This document shows, one piece after another, positions 1-8,515 of a stretch of 25,855 nucleotides of DNA. Numbering within the stretch: position 1 is the stretch's first letter; each line of letters begins with the position of its first letter. This DNA comes from a virus, in IMG/VR virus record IMGVR_UViG_3300018428_000155, positions 1-25,855 of that record, one strand, 5' to 3'. The position numbers and the translations under genes are program-made. Below the pieces are notes generated by a model, which saw nothing but the letters and a program-made list of their open reading frames with translations, was not told where the DNA came from and searched no databases.

Positions 1-1
1 T

Positions 2-148
2 GTAAGATTTAAGTCAGGTGGTTATAGACAAAATGGTATGTGGAAACCTAAATCTAAATACTTCAGTGAAGTGAGTCCACCACCTGAGTGTCCTTTTCAT
101 AATAAAGAAGATGACTCACCTGAAAAACAATTGGAGTTAGATGTATAA
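2..148 (+). CDS. C-terminal end of an unidentified phage protein (partial)
   Basis: An open frame runs in from before the window and stops at a TAA whose last base is the first base of the next gene's ATG (TAATG overlap). About 48 residues are visible. They are polar, with a proline and acidic rich tail (SPPPECPFHNKEDDSPEK). I do not recognise the family. The tight overlap and shared strand indicate that it is cotranscribed and probably translationally coupled with the downstream oxygenase gene. Nothing more can be said without the upstream sequence. Confidence 0.55.
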   Translation, partial: VRFKSGGYRQNGMWKPKSKYFSEVSPPPECPFHNKEDDSPEKQLELDV

Positions 149-840
149 TGTCGGTTAGATTATTGTTTCCAAATTTTGTATTTCATCGTAATCTTTTATC
201 TGAAGACTTACCTGAGGATAGAAGATTAGAACAAGGTTACCTAGACCAATTGGTTAGAGAAATAAATCAAATGAGATACAAAGACCCTGAGGGTAGAAGA
301 TTGTCCAATGCATATACTGGATGGCAATCACATGATGGTTGTGAATCACATCCTGCATTTCAAAAAATAATGAGACAAATTGAAAACACTTTCTATGATG
401 AAGTCTGGCCGTTTCATGGTTTAGAGAAACATATAACTCAATTAAGAATAGGTAATTCATGGGCAAACATCAATGACAGTTATGCATGGAATAGACCTCA
501 TTTACATCCTGGCTGTTGGTATTCAGGTGTATTTTATATTCGTGCAGATGGTGATGAAGGATGTTTGTCTTTCATAGACAAAGATGTTAAAGTTGCAAGT
601 GACCATCCAACATGTCCAAGAAACAGATGCTCTTTTGATATAGAACCCCATGATGGTCAACTGTATTTGTTCCCTAGTGGTTTGATGCATATGGTAGAAC
701 CAAATCTTACAGACAAAGACCGATATAGTATATCATTTAACATTGATATTATCAATAGACAACATGGAGAAATAAAAGACTACAATGATGATGAATTTGT
801 TTTTACTTTAGACGAAAATGGTAACCCCTTAGTTGGTTAG
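148..840 (+). CDS. 2OG-Fe(II) oxygenase family protein
   Basis: Predicted 2-oxoglutarate and Fe(II)-dependent oxygenase of 230 residues, resembling the phage and bacterial family known as TIGR02466. The core has the pattern RPHLHPGCWYSGVFYI, with H118/H120 as candidate metal ligands. A distal H181 lies in SGLMHMVEPN, and R192 in DRYSISFN is in the place that binds the 2OG carboxylate. The arrangement fits a double-stranded beta-helix fold. The substrate is unknown; marine T4-like phages carry many such enzymes, proposed to hydroxylate protein, nucleic acid or small-molecule targets. The start overlaps the upstream stop as TAATG. It is one of three divergent members in the window. Family assignment is good; function is not known. 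Confidence 0.8.
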   Translation: MSVRLLFPNFVFHRNLLSEDLPEDRRLEQGYLDQLVREINQMRYKDPEGRRLSNAYTGWQSHDGCESHPAFQKIMRQIENTFYDEVWPFHGLEKHITQLRIGNSWANINDSYAWNRPHLHPGCWYSGVFYIRADGDEGCLSFIDKDVKVASDHPTCPRNRCSFDIEPHDGQLYLFPSGLMHMVEPNLTDKDRYSISFNIDIINRQHGEIKDYNDDEFVFTLDENGNPLVG

Positions 841-844
841 ATAG

Positions 845-852
845 TCTAAATA
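845..852 (+). promoter_or_regulatory. Candidate late promoter (TCTAAATA)
   Basis: TCTAAATA is a variant of the T4 late -10 box TATAAATA, which is recognised by gp55 (encoded in this window). Exactly five bases separate it from the ATG at 858, so the predicted transcription start falls on or next to the start codon. No Shine-Dalgarno sequence is present. Confidence 0.5.
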
Positions 853-857
853 ATAGT

Positions 858-1118
858 ATGGAACTTATAGAATCATCTCATCTTATTTGGAATCTTTTAC
901 TCACTATGATACTAGGGCCGTTAGGTTTTCTAGTTCGTAATGTATTATCTGAACAAAAGAGATTAGATATCTTAGTCAATAAAACAAGAGAAGAAGTTGC
1001 AAAAGATTATGTAACTAGAGACGAACTTGAAAAAGATATGGAAAGATTATACGAAAAACTTAATCGTATAGATGAGAAATTAGATAGATTGCAATCAAGA
1101 ACATACTTCCAAGACTAG
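858..1118 (+). CDS. Small membrane-anchored coiled-coil protein
   Basis: An 86-residue protein with one hydrophobic segment at about residues 9-27 (LIWNLLLTMILGPLGFLV). A long charged helix with heptad-like repeats follows (YVTRDELEKDMERLYEKLNR and on), typical of a coiled coil. Proteins of this shape are common in marine T4-like phages near the neck genes, but I know of no demonstrated function. A holin-like, spanin-like or membrane-tether role is conceivable but unsupported. The ATG lies five bases after a late-promoter-like box with no ribosome binding site, so it may be read from a leaderless transcript. Confidence 0.65.
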   Translation: MELIESSHLIWNLLLTMILGPLGFLVRNVLSEQKRLDILVNKTREEVAKDYVTRDELEKDMERLYEKLNRIDEKLDRLQSRTYFQD

Positions 1119-1124
1119 AAATCA

Positions 1125-1132
1125 TATAAATA
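1125..1132 (+). promoter_or_regulatory. Late promoter TATAAATA for gene 13
   Basis: Perfect match to the T4 late box. The predicted start site is near 1138, which leaves a short leader holding CAGGA (1141-1145), nine bases before the ATG at 1155. It probably drives the gene 13-17 cluster. Confidence 0.7.
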
Positions 1133-1154
1133 GTAATAAACAGGATTTATTACT

Positions 1155-1969
1155 ATGTCAGAACCAAATTCAAATCATCATTAAAAGAATACATTAAAAG
1201 AAGACTTGGAGCTCCAGTCTTAGAAATTAATGTAGACGATGACCAATTCGATGACAGAATTGATGAAGCATTACAGTATTTTAGAGAATATCATTATGAT
1301 GGTTCTATTAGAACATACTTAAAACATCAAATCACTAACGATAAGAGAACTACATTCAAAACGGATGAAACTTTTACTGAGAACACAGCAGGAAGTCATG
1401 TCTATACAGATGAACAAGTAAAACATCAAAATAATTATATTGTTTTACCTGAATTTGTTTTGTCTGTTATACAGGTTTTCCCTTTCAATGATAAACATAA
1501 CCTCAACATGTTTGATCTTAGATATCAATTACGATTAAACGATATCTATGACCTAACTGCAACAAACATATTGTATTACGAGCAAATTCAACAACACATC
1601 AATATGTTAGACCAAATTCTTGTGGGTCAAACACCTATACGATACAACACTCATATGAATAGATTATACTTAGATATGGATATTGATAATGTATCTGCAG
1701 GAGAATACCTATTGATTGAGTGTTATAGAAAATTAGACCCAACAGATTTCACAGATATCTACAACGATATGTGGTTAAAGAGATATGCAACTGCATTAGT
1801 CAAGTATCAATGGGGAGAGAATTTATCCAAGTTCTCAGGTATTGCACTGCCTGGCGGTGTGACACTTGATGCACAACAGATGAAAGATGAGGCAAAAGAA
1901 GAGATAACAAGATTGGAAGAAGAATCAAGACTAAACTATGAAATGCCTGTTCTTGATATGATAGGATAA
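1155..1969 (+). CDS. 13: gp13 neck protein, frame broken after the second codon
   Basis: Neck (head completion) protein, which with gp14 caps the portal after DNA packaging and joins the head to the tail. A well-placed ATG at 1155, with CAGGA upstream, reads only MSEPNSNHH before a TAA at 1182. The frame one base back is open from 1130 to 1969 and encodes a conserved-looking N-terminus: RTKFKSSLKEYIKRRLGAP, then an INVDDDQ segment at about 1229-1249. Inserting one base near 1160 (TCAGA to TCAAGA) would give MSRTKFKSS and a 271-residue protein; T4 gp13 is 309. No in-frame ATG, GTG or TTG lies near the true start. The downstream TTG at 1460 would remove the conserved domain. A sequencing or assembly indel is most likely; a real mutation or frameshifting is possible. 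Confidence 0.7.
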
Positions 1970-1971
1970 TT

Positions 1972-2826
1972 ATGCCAACAAATGTATTTTTTAATCATGC
2001 AGTCAACACTGAACAACATCTTTACGAAGATTTAGTTGTTGAGTCTCTTCGTCTTTACGGACACGAAACTTTTTACTTACCAAGAGAGATAGTAGAAGAA
2101 GACACCATTTTAGGTGAAGACATTCAGTCTACATTTGGTGATGCATACAGTGTTGAGATGTATATTGAAAATACAGATGGTTTTGAGGGAGAAGGTGACC
2201 TCTTTAGTAAGTTTGGTGTCAGAGTAAACGACCAAGTTACCTTTGTGATATCTCTCAGGTCATGGGAGAGATTCATTTCCTTAGATTCAAATCTTGCAAC
2301 AGGTCTGAGACCAAATGAAGGAGACTTAATATATCTTCCATTATCAGGTGGACTTTTTGAAATCAAATTTGTAGAACACGAAAATCCTTTCTATCAAGTC
2401 GGTAAATTATTTGTATTTAAACTCAGATGTGAGTTGTTCGAATATAGTGGTGAAGACTTCGACACAGGTGTATCTAATATTGACTTGGTTGAAGACCAAC
2501 AAGCTTATTCTATTGAAATGACAATGACAGAAGGTGGAACTGGAACATACTATGTAAATGAAAACATTACACTTAACAGTGCAGTCGTTGGAGAAGTAGT
2601 ATCATGGGTTCCATCTACTAGAAAACTTACAATCAAAGATAACACTAATACACTTCAGGTTGGTGATACACTTGTCGGTGCAACAAATGGTGCATCATAC
2701 ACAATTGCAACAATTACTGATATAATGACTTTTGCAAATGATGGTAATGCACAGAATAAAGATTTTGAGGATAATGACACAAATTACTTAGACTTTAGTG
2801 AAACTAATCCATTCGGAGAACCCTAA
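1972..2826 (+). CDS. 14: gp14 neck protein
   Basis: Second neck protein, 284 residues (T4 gp14 is 256), which sits between the portal/gp13 ring and the tail completion ring. The N-terminal half (FFNHAVNTEQHLYEDLVVES, LYGHETFYLPREIV, the GDAYSVEMYIEN stretch) has the pattern expected for gp14 of marine T4-like phages, and the position after gene 13 supports it. The last 100 or so residues are a separate beta-rich Thr/Asn/Gly region (VGDTLVGATNGASYTIATIT) that looks like an added domain; related-looking patches occur in gp15 and gp18. It starts two bases after the gene 13 stop. Confidence 0.82.
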   Translation: MPTNVFFNHAVNTEQHLYEDLVVESLRLYGHETFYLPREIVEEDTILGEDIQSTFGDAYSVEMYIENTDGFEGEGDLFSKFGVRVNDQVTFVISLRSWERFISLDSNLATGLRPNEGDLIYLPLSGGLFEIKFVEHENPFYQVGKLFVFKLRCELFEYSGEDFDTGVSNIDLVEDQQAYSIEMTMTEGGTGTYYVNENITLNSAVVGEVVSWVPSTRKLTIKDNTNTLQVGDTLVGATNGASYTIATITDIMTFANDGNAQNKDFEDNDTNYLDFSETNPFGEP

Positions 2827-3869
2827 TGTTTGGAACACATTTTTACAATGAGACCATTAGGAGAGCAGTTTCTATTTTCGGAACACTTTTCAATAATATC
2901 AAGGTCAAAAAAACAAAATTAGATGGAACTGTTCTGACTGAACAATTAGTTCCTATATCCTATGGCCCTAAACAAAAATTCTTAGAAAGACTTGCAGAAG
3001 AACCTGATTTATCAAGTGGAAATAGAACACAAATCAGTCTTCCTAGAATGGCTTTCCAAATCAGTGGATTTGAATACGATGCAGCCAGACAACAAAACAA
3101 ATTAATTAGACACAATAAAACAACACTAGAGTCAGGTAACGAACTTAGAAAGTATCAATACAATCCTGCACCTTATAATTTAAATTTTACACTAAGTGTT
3201 CTTGCAAAGAACATGAATGATGCACTTCAGATAACTGAACAAATTTTACCTTACTTCCAACCTGAATATACAGTCACTATGAAAATGATTGATGACTTAT
3301 CAGATGTAAGGGATGTTCCAATTATACTCAACTCAGTGTCAATGGATGACCAATTTGAGGGTTCGTTTGAAGAAAGAAGAGTGATTGAATTCAATTTAGA
3401 ATTTACAATGAAACTTTACTTCTTCGGGCCAGTCTATAGTGGTGATATCATTACCAATGTTATTGAAAGAGAATATATCAACGACTCAGTATCAGGTCAA
3501 TTCACAACAACACAAATTAATGAAAGTGGATTAGTGAAAGAAGTTAAACATTATGAACCTGCATTTTCATCAAACAGTAATCAAGCAGTATCTAACTCCA
3601 CAACAATCAATTTTGATACTGCAATAAATAGTAGTATAAGTGTTGGAGATGAAGTATTCTACACAGGTAATACACCAAATCCAACGATTAGTAGTGTTGC
3701 AAGTGATAGATTATCGATAGTTTTATCGTCTGCAGTTACAATAAATGCTGGAACTACCCTCATGTTTGTGGGTTCTGTTCAACCAACAGATTCATTTGTA
3801 GTTGCTGAAACAGTGACATTTTATGATGATGGTGCTAAAGAAACATTTAGTGAAACCGATGACAGTTAA
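2826..3869 (+). CDS. 15: gp15 tail completion / proximal sheath stabiliser
   Basis: Tail terminator protein that caps the tube and sheath and binds the neck. It has 347 residues against 272 in T4 gp15. The start FGTHFYNETIRRAVSIFG followed by TLFNNIKV is typical of gp15 in marine T4-like phages. The extra length is mostly at the C-terminus (about residues 240-347), a beta-rich segment with SISVGDEVFYTG and VTINAGTTLMFVG that resembles added patches in gp14 and gp18. The ATG overlaps the gene 14 stop (TAATG). Identity rests on sequence pattern and strict gene order. Confidence 0.8.
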   Translation: MFGTHFYNETIRRAVSIFGTLFNNIKVKKTKLDGTVLTEQLVPISYGPKQKFLERLAEEPDLSSGNRTQISLPRMAFQISGFEYDAARQQNKLIRHNKTTLESGNELRKYQYNPAPYNLNFTLSVLAKNMNDALQITEQILPYFQPEYTVTMKMIDDLSDVRDVPIILNSVSMDDQFEGSFEERRVIEFNLEFTMKLYFFGPVYSGDIITNVIEREYINDSVSGQFTTTQINESGLVKEVKHYEPAFSSNSNQAVSNSTTINFDTAINSSISVGDEVFYTGNTPNPTISSVASDRLSIVLSSAVTINAGTTLMFVGSVQPTDSFVVAETVTFYDDGAKETFSETDDS

Positions 3870-3871
3870 TT

Positions 3872-4270
3872 ATGCCAAAAAATATAGACAAACAACTGGA
3901 TGATATTCTAGATATCAGTCAGGACATCAAACAAAAGACCGAAGTAGTCAAACTTCCTGAAAGAGCAGAGAACATTGAGACTGACTACAGATATGCCCGT
4001 GAGAACCTCTATAACCTCGTAGAACGAGGTCAAGATGCAATAGATGGTATATTAGACCTTTCTAGAGAAACGGAGTCTCCTAGAGCATATGAGGTTGCAG
4101 GACAACTCATCAAAACAGTATCCGATACTGCAGAAAAACTCATTGATATTCAAAAGAAACTAAAAGACTTAGAAAAAGAAAATGAAAGTGTAAAAACTCA
4201 ACATAATCACTTGTATGTTGGGTCAACTTCTGAATTACAGAAGTTTTTGAAGAAGAATAAAGACAAATAA
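3872..4270 (+). CDS. 16: gp16 small terminase subunit
   Basis: Small terminase protein of 132 residues (T4 gp16 is 164). It forms a ring that recognises DNA and regulates the gp17 motor. The sequence is almost wholly helical and charged: a DDILDISQDIKQK start, a central EDGQDAIDGILDL-like helix region at about residues 52-62, and a long C-terminal coiled coil (AEKLIDIQKKLKDLEKENES). This matches the central coiled-coil design of the family. It lies immediately before gene 17 and overlaps its ATG by one base. Confidence 0.8.
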   Translation: MPKNIDKQLDDILDISQDIKQKTEVVKLPERAENIETDYRYARENLYNLVERGQDAIDGILDLSRETESPRAYEVAGQLIKTVSDTAEKLIDIQKKLKDLEKENESVKTQHNHLYVGSTSELQKFLKKNKDK

Positions 4271-5862
4271 TGGTTCAACCAAAAAACGAAGGGTATTTAG
4301 GAAATACTCGTGTAAAACGAGCTGGTATTGATACTCAATACACTAAACAAGAATTAGATGAATACATAAAGTGTTCTCAAAACCCTATTCATTTTATAGA
4401 AAATTATACTCAAATTATCTCACTAGACGAAGGTTTAGTCCCATTTAAACTTCGTGGTTATCAACAAGGTTTAATAGAACACTACAACGAAAACAGATTT
4501 AATGTTGTTCTTGCAAGTAGACAGAGTGGTAAATCTATAACATCTTGTGCATATCTATTGTGGTATCTACTATTCCATCCTGAAGTTACAGTTGCTATCC
4601 TTGCAAACAAAGGTGCAATTGCAAGAGAGATGATAGGAAGAATCGTAACCATGTTAGAGTCTGTTCCATTCTTTTTACAACCTGGCGTAAAGATTTTGAA
4701 CAAAGGTTCTATAGAATTTGCAAACGATTCAACAGTGGTTGCAGCTGCAACTTCATCAAGTTCTATTAGGGGTCTATCGATTAACTTACTATATCTCGAT
4801 GAGTTTGCATTTGTTGAAGGTGCAGAAGAGTTCTACACTGCAACATATCCAGTGGTAACCTCAGGTAAAGAATCAAAGGTTATTATTACCTCTACTGCAA
4901 ATGGTGTAGGTAATATGTTTTATAAAATATACCAAAGTGCAGTTGCAGGACAGTCGGAATACAAACACTTCACTATTAACTGGTATGATGTGCCTGGCCG
5001 AGATGAAGAATGGAAGAAAACCACAATTGCAAACACTTCAGAAGCACAATTTGAACAAGAGTATGGTAATTCATTCTTAGGAACAGGGTCGACACTTATC
5101 AATGCAGATACACTTCTTGGTCTAAAAGCATGGGAAGGTGAGTATAGAAAAGATTCATTTACTGCATATGAATTACCCAAAGAGAATCATATCTACATTT
5201 GCACTGTTGATGTTGCAAAAGGAAGAGGAATGGACTATTCTACATTTTCTATTTTTGATATATCAGTGCAACCTTTTAAACAAGTTGCAACATATCGTGA
5301 TAGTATGATATCACCTTTACTGTTTCCTGACATCATAAACAAGTATGCAAAACCCTATAATACACCTTTAGTAATCATTGAAAACAATGCAGAAGGTGGA
5401 ATGGTTGCAACTCAATTGCATTATGACATAGAATACGAGAATGTTTTTGTCCAAGGTATGACAAAAGCAGATGATATTGGGGTCACAATGAACAAAAAGA
5501 CCAAAAGAATTGGTTGTTCGACATTAAAAGAACTACTAGAAGAGAATCGTCTAGAAGTTATTGACCTAAATACAATACAAGAATTAATGACATTTATCAT
5601 TAAAGGAAGTAGTTATGAGGCTGATAAAGGGTTTCATGACGATATGATAACAACATTAATATTGTTTAGTTGGTATGTAACCACTGAATATTTTACACAT
5701 CTTACTGATAAACAAGTAAAAAAACTCCTATATTCTGACCAACAGAAACAGATTATGGACGATATTTTACCTGCAGGGTTCATGCCACAAGACCAAGAAG
5801 AGGTGGAAGAAACATTTGTAGATAGAACAGGAACAAGATGGTTCTCAATAAATGACCATTGA
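4270..5862 (+). CDS. 17: gp17 large terminase subunit (packaging ATPase-nuclease)
   Basis: Motor that pumps DNA into the prohead and cuts concatemers, 530 residues (T4 gp17 is 610). The N-terminal ATPase has a Walker A of the T4 type, SRQSGKS (residues 83-89), Walker B LLYLDE (173-178) and coupling motif TSTANG (207-212). The C-terminal RNase H-like nuclease has VDVAKGRG with D314, ENNAEGG with E371, and HDD at 456-458, matching the D-E-D triad of T4 gp17. The ATG overlaps the gene 16 stop. The protein ends just before the late promoter for gene 18. Confidence 0.96.
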   Translation: MVQPKNEGYLGNTRVKRAGIDTQYTKQELDEYIKCSQNPIHFIENYTQIISLDEGLVPFKLRGYQQGLIEHYNENRFNVVLASRQSGKSITSCAYLLWYLLFHPEVTVAILANKGAIAREMIGRIVTMLESVPFFLQPGVKILNKGSIEFANDSTVVAAATSSSSIRGLSINLLYLDEFAFVEGAEEFYTATYPVVTSGKESKVIITSTANGVGNMFYKIYQSAVAGQSEYKHFTINWYDVPGRDEEWKKTTIANTSEAQFEQEYGNSFLGTGSTLINADTLLGLKAWEGEYRKDSFTAYELPKENHIYICTVDVAKGRGMDYSTFSIFDISVQPFKQVATYRDSMISPLLFPDIINKYAKPYNTPLVIIENNAEGGMVATQLHYDIEYENVFVQGMTKADDIGVTMNKKTKRIGCSTLKELLEENRLEVIDLNTIQELMTFIIKGSSYEADKGFHDDMITTLILFSWYVTTEYFTHLTDKQVKKLLYSDQQKQIMDDILPAGFMPQDQEEVEETFVDRTGTRWFSINDH

Positions 5863-5874
5863 GATAAGTAAGAT

Positions 5875-5882
5875 TATAAATA
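5875..5882 (+). promoter_or_regulatory. Late promoter TATAAATA for gene 18
   Basis: Perfect late box. The predicted transcript starts near 5888 and carries a leader of about 35 bases with a strong AGGAG (5912-5916), seven bases before the ATG at 5923. This is a conventional leader, unlike the boxes that abut an ATG. Confidence 0.75.
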
Positions 5883-5922
5883 AAACTGTAAACAAAACTT
5901 TTTACATTAACAGGAGAAAAGT

Positions 5923-7962
5923 ATGGCATTTCAAGTATCACCAGGCGTTCAAGTCAGAGAAATTGACTTAACAAATGTAGTGCCTGCAGTATCAAGCACA
6001 ACTGGTGCAATTGCTGGAAAATTTCGATGGGGCCCTGTAAATGAAGTTAGAACAGTATCAGACAGTAAAGGATTGGTAGAAAACTTTTATTCACCATCTT
6101 CTAATGAAGCTGAAACTGAGGACTTTTATTCAGCAGAAGCATTCCTAAGATACGGACAAGCTCTTAGAGTTGTTAGAATTAAAACTAACGGATTGTTCTC
6201 AGCTAACGCATCAGGTGACGCATCTTCATTGTTAGAGAACTTTGAAGACTACCAATCAGATTACCAAGATGGTTCTTTGAACGGAACTGTTGGTGACTGG
6301 ATTGCAAAATATGCTGGTGCATTAGGAAACTCATTAAAGGTTTCTGTTTGTGCATCTTCAAGTGCATATTACAATGCAGCAGTTACAACAACAAGTGCAG
6401 AAGAAGCTGTAGGACAGACAGTTATATCAGTGACAGATGCAGATGTTTTCACAGTAAGAGACATCGTAACATTTGGTTCAACTGACACAGTAAACAAATA
6501 TAGAATTACTGCAAAGGATAATACACCAGGCTCAGAGACAATTACAGTCGAAGCATTAGGTCAACCTGCAAACACAGGTTTAGTAGTTGCAGTATCATCA
6601 GGTTCTAATATTAACCGATATTGGGAATTCTACAACCTATTCGACAAAGCACCTTCAAAATCAGCATCTGCAACTGCAGCTGGTGGTTCAAATGACGAGT
6701 TGCATGTCGTAGTAGTAGACGAAGACGGAGTAATATCAGGAACAGTTAACACAGTTCTAGAAACTTATGGTTTCTTATCAATGGCATCAGATGCTAAAGA
6801 TTCAGTTGGTAATTCAAATTACTACAAAAATGTAATCAATGGTTCATCAGAGTATATCTATTGGTCAGGACACAACTCATCAACACATACAAGTGCAACA
6901 TCAGATGTTACACATGCAACATCAGCAAGTAGTGCATTCTCAACACCATCAGCCCCAATCAATTCATCATTAAGTGGTGGTGCAGACGGAAGAAGTCCAA
7001 CTGCAGGAGAAAAATATGGTGCATGGGATGAACATTTCTCAGATGCAGAGACAGTTGATATTAGTTTCTTAATTTGTGGTTCAACAAGAACTGACAATGG
7101 TTCAGGAACAGACCAAGATCTTCTAGTAGACTGGACATCAATAGTTAACCAAGGTATCGCATTATGTGATTCAAGAAAAGATTGTCTTTTTGTTGCATCA
7201 CCAAGAAAAATTGATGTGATATTTGATGGTTCAAACAGTGGTTCTGCATTAAAAGAAGCAAACTCAGAATCAAACAAATCAGAAAATGTTATTGCAACTG
7301 TAAACACTGCAACATCATCATCTTATACAGTCTTTGACTCAGGATGGGTATATCAGTATGACAGATACAATGACAAATACTGTTGGGTGCCTGGCAACGG
7401 ACACACTGCAGGTATTATGGCAAGGTCAGACCTTCTACAAGACCCATGGTATTCACCAGCAGGGTTCAACAGAGGTCAATACTTAGGAATTACTAAACTT
7501 GCATTCCAACCTAAACAAGCATCAAGAGATGACTTGTATCGTGCAAGAGTCAATCCTATAGTAACATTCCCTGGCCAAGGAACAATTCTTTATGGAGACA
7601 AAACAGGTCTCACAGTGCCATCTGCATTTGATAGAATCAATGTCAGAAGGTTATTCATAGTTCTCGAGAAAGCAATTGCAACAGCAGCTAAAGCACAACT
7701 CTTTGAATTCAACGATGCATTCACTAGAGCACAATTTAGAGCAGCCGTAGAACCTTTCTTAAGAGATGTTAAAAACAGAAGAGGTTTAGTTGACTTCTCA
7801 GTTCTTTGTGACGAAACAAACAATACAGATACAGTTATCGATAGAAACGAGTTTGTATGTTCAATCTTCGTGAAACCTGCAAGAAGTATTAACTTTATCA
7901 CTCTCAACTTTGTCGCTGCTAGAAGTGGTGTCGAGTTTGAGGAAATTTACGGAGCAGTATAA
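5923..7962 (+). CDS. 18: gp18 contractile tail sheath protein
   Basis: Tail sheath subunit, 679 residues (T4 gp18 is 659). The N-terminus FQVSPGVQVREIDLTNVVPA followed by SSTTGAIAGKF is the hallmark start of T4-like sheath proteins (SPGV, E, D, T, then TGAIAG). The C-terminal domain (AFQPKQASRDDLYRARVNPI, SAFDRINVRRLFIVLEKAI and the final FEEIYGAV) is the conserved part that forms the handshake between sheath subunits. A Ser/Ala/Thr-rich central region, about residues 145-355, is the variable outer domain. A late promoter and an AGGAG lie upstream, consistent with high expression. Confidence 0.96.
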   Translation: MAFQVSPGVQVREIDLTNVVPAVSSTTGAIAGKFRWGPVNEVRTVSDSKGLVENFYSPSSNEAETEDFYSAEAFLRYGQALRVVRIKTNGLFSANASGDASSLLENFEDYQSDYQDGSLNGTVGDWIAKYAGALGNSLKVSVCASSSAYYNAAVTTTSAEEAVGQTVISVTDADVFTVRDIVTFGSTDTVNKYRITAKDNTPGSETITVEALGQPANTGLVVAVSSGSNINRYWEFYNLFDKAPSKSASATAAGGSNDELHVVVVDEDGVISGTVNTVLETYGFLSMASDAKDSVGNSNYYKNVINGSSEYIYWSGHNSSTHTSATSDVTHATSASSAFSTPSAPINSSLSGGADGRSPTAGEKYGAWDEHFSDAETVDISFLICGSTRTDNGSGTDQDLLVDWTSIVNQGIALCDSRKDCLFVASPRKIDVIFDGSNSGSALKEANSESNKSENVIATVNTATSSSYTVFDSGWVYQYDRYNDKYCWVPGNGHTAGIMARSDLLQDPWYSPAGFNRGQYLGITKLAFQPKQASRDDLYRARVNPIVTFPGQGTILYGDKTGLTVPSAFDRINVRRLFIVLEKAIATAAKAQLFEFNDAFTRAQFRAAVEPFLRDVKNRRGLVDFSVLCDETNNTDTVIDRNEFVCSIFVKPARSINFITLNFVAARSGVEFEEIYGAV

Positions 7963-7973
7963 GGGAGTAAAGA

Positions 7974-8471
7974 ATGGCAACTATAGATCAATTTAAAGCA
8001 CAACTTATCGGTGGTGGCCCAAGGGCAAACCGATTTAAAATCTTTATCCCTAGAGCAGGAAACAGAATCGAGTTCTTAGCAAAAGCAGGTAATATACCTG
8101 CAGCTACACTTGGTGTTGTTGAAGTTCAGTGGAGAGGTTCCGTTCTCAAACTTGCTGGAGATAGAACATTTGAAAACTGGACTGTTTCAATCATTAACGA
8201 CTCAGAATTTTCTGCAAGAAGTGCCTTAGAAGCATGGCAAACAGAAATCCAAGAGTTAGGTGGTGGAAATGGTTCAACTACAACTGACTATTTAATATCA
8301 AGAGCATTTGTAGAACAACTCGATAAGTCAGACTCAGTGTTAGCTAGATACGAATTCTTTAACATGTTCCCTATTAACATAGGTGCAATCGAACTCTCAC
8401 ACGAGACAGTAGATGCATTGGAGCAGTTTGATGTTGAATTCGCATTCTCACACTGGGAAAGAGTTATCTAA
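7974..8471 (+). CDS. 19: gp19 tail tube protein
   Basis: Tail tube subunit of 165 residues (T4 gp19 is 163), polymerised inside the sheath. RANRFKIFIPRAGN, FLAKAGNIPAATLG, a W in the middle strand (TFENWTVSIINDSEF), and FFNMFPINIGAIELSHETVD then FDVEFAFSHW give the PF06841 tail-tube pattern. It lies 11 bases after gene 18 with GGGAG (7963-7967) before its ATG, so the two are probably cotranscribed. A second protein of the same fold type lies at 14518-15054. Confidence 0.95.
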   Translation: MATIDQFKAQLIGGGPRANRFKIFIPRAGNRIEFLAKAGNIPAATLGVVEVQWRGSVLKLAGDRTFENWTVSIINDSEFSARSALEAWQTEIQELGGGNGSTTTDYLISRAFVEQLDKSDSVLARYEFFNMFPINIGAIELSHETVDALEQFDVEFAFSHWERVI

Positions 8472-8502
8472 ATTAGTGAGTTTAATACCTTCCAAATGGG
8501 GG

Positions 8503-8510
8503 TATAAATA
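8503..8510 (+). promoter_or_regulatory. Late promoter TATAAATA abutting gene 20
   Basis: Perfect late box with exactly five bases (ATATT) between it and the ATG at 8516. The predicted start site coincides with the start codon. The only purine run nearby (GGGGG at 8498-8502) lies upstream of the box and is too far away to serve as a Shine-Dalgarno sequence. Confidence 0.7.
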
Positions 8511-8515
8511 ATATT

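Noticed and set aside
1460-1969. Gene 13 as a short 169-residue protein starting at TTG 1460
   Set aside because: The same frame is open upstream to 1130 and encodes a conserved-looking neck-protein N-terminus, so the short version is an artefact of the frame break near 1160.
6858-7307. Reverse-strand frame (149 codons) inside the sheath gene
   Set aside because: Fully contained in gene 18, with no start signals and no recognisable protein pattern.
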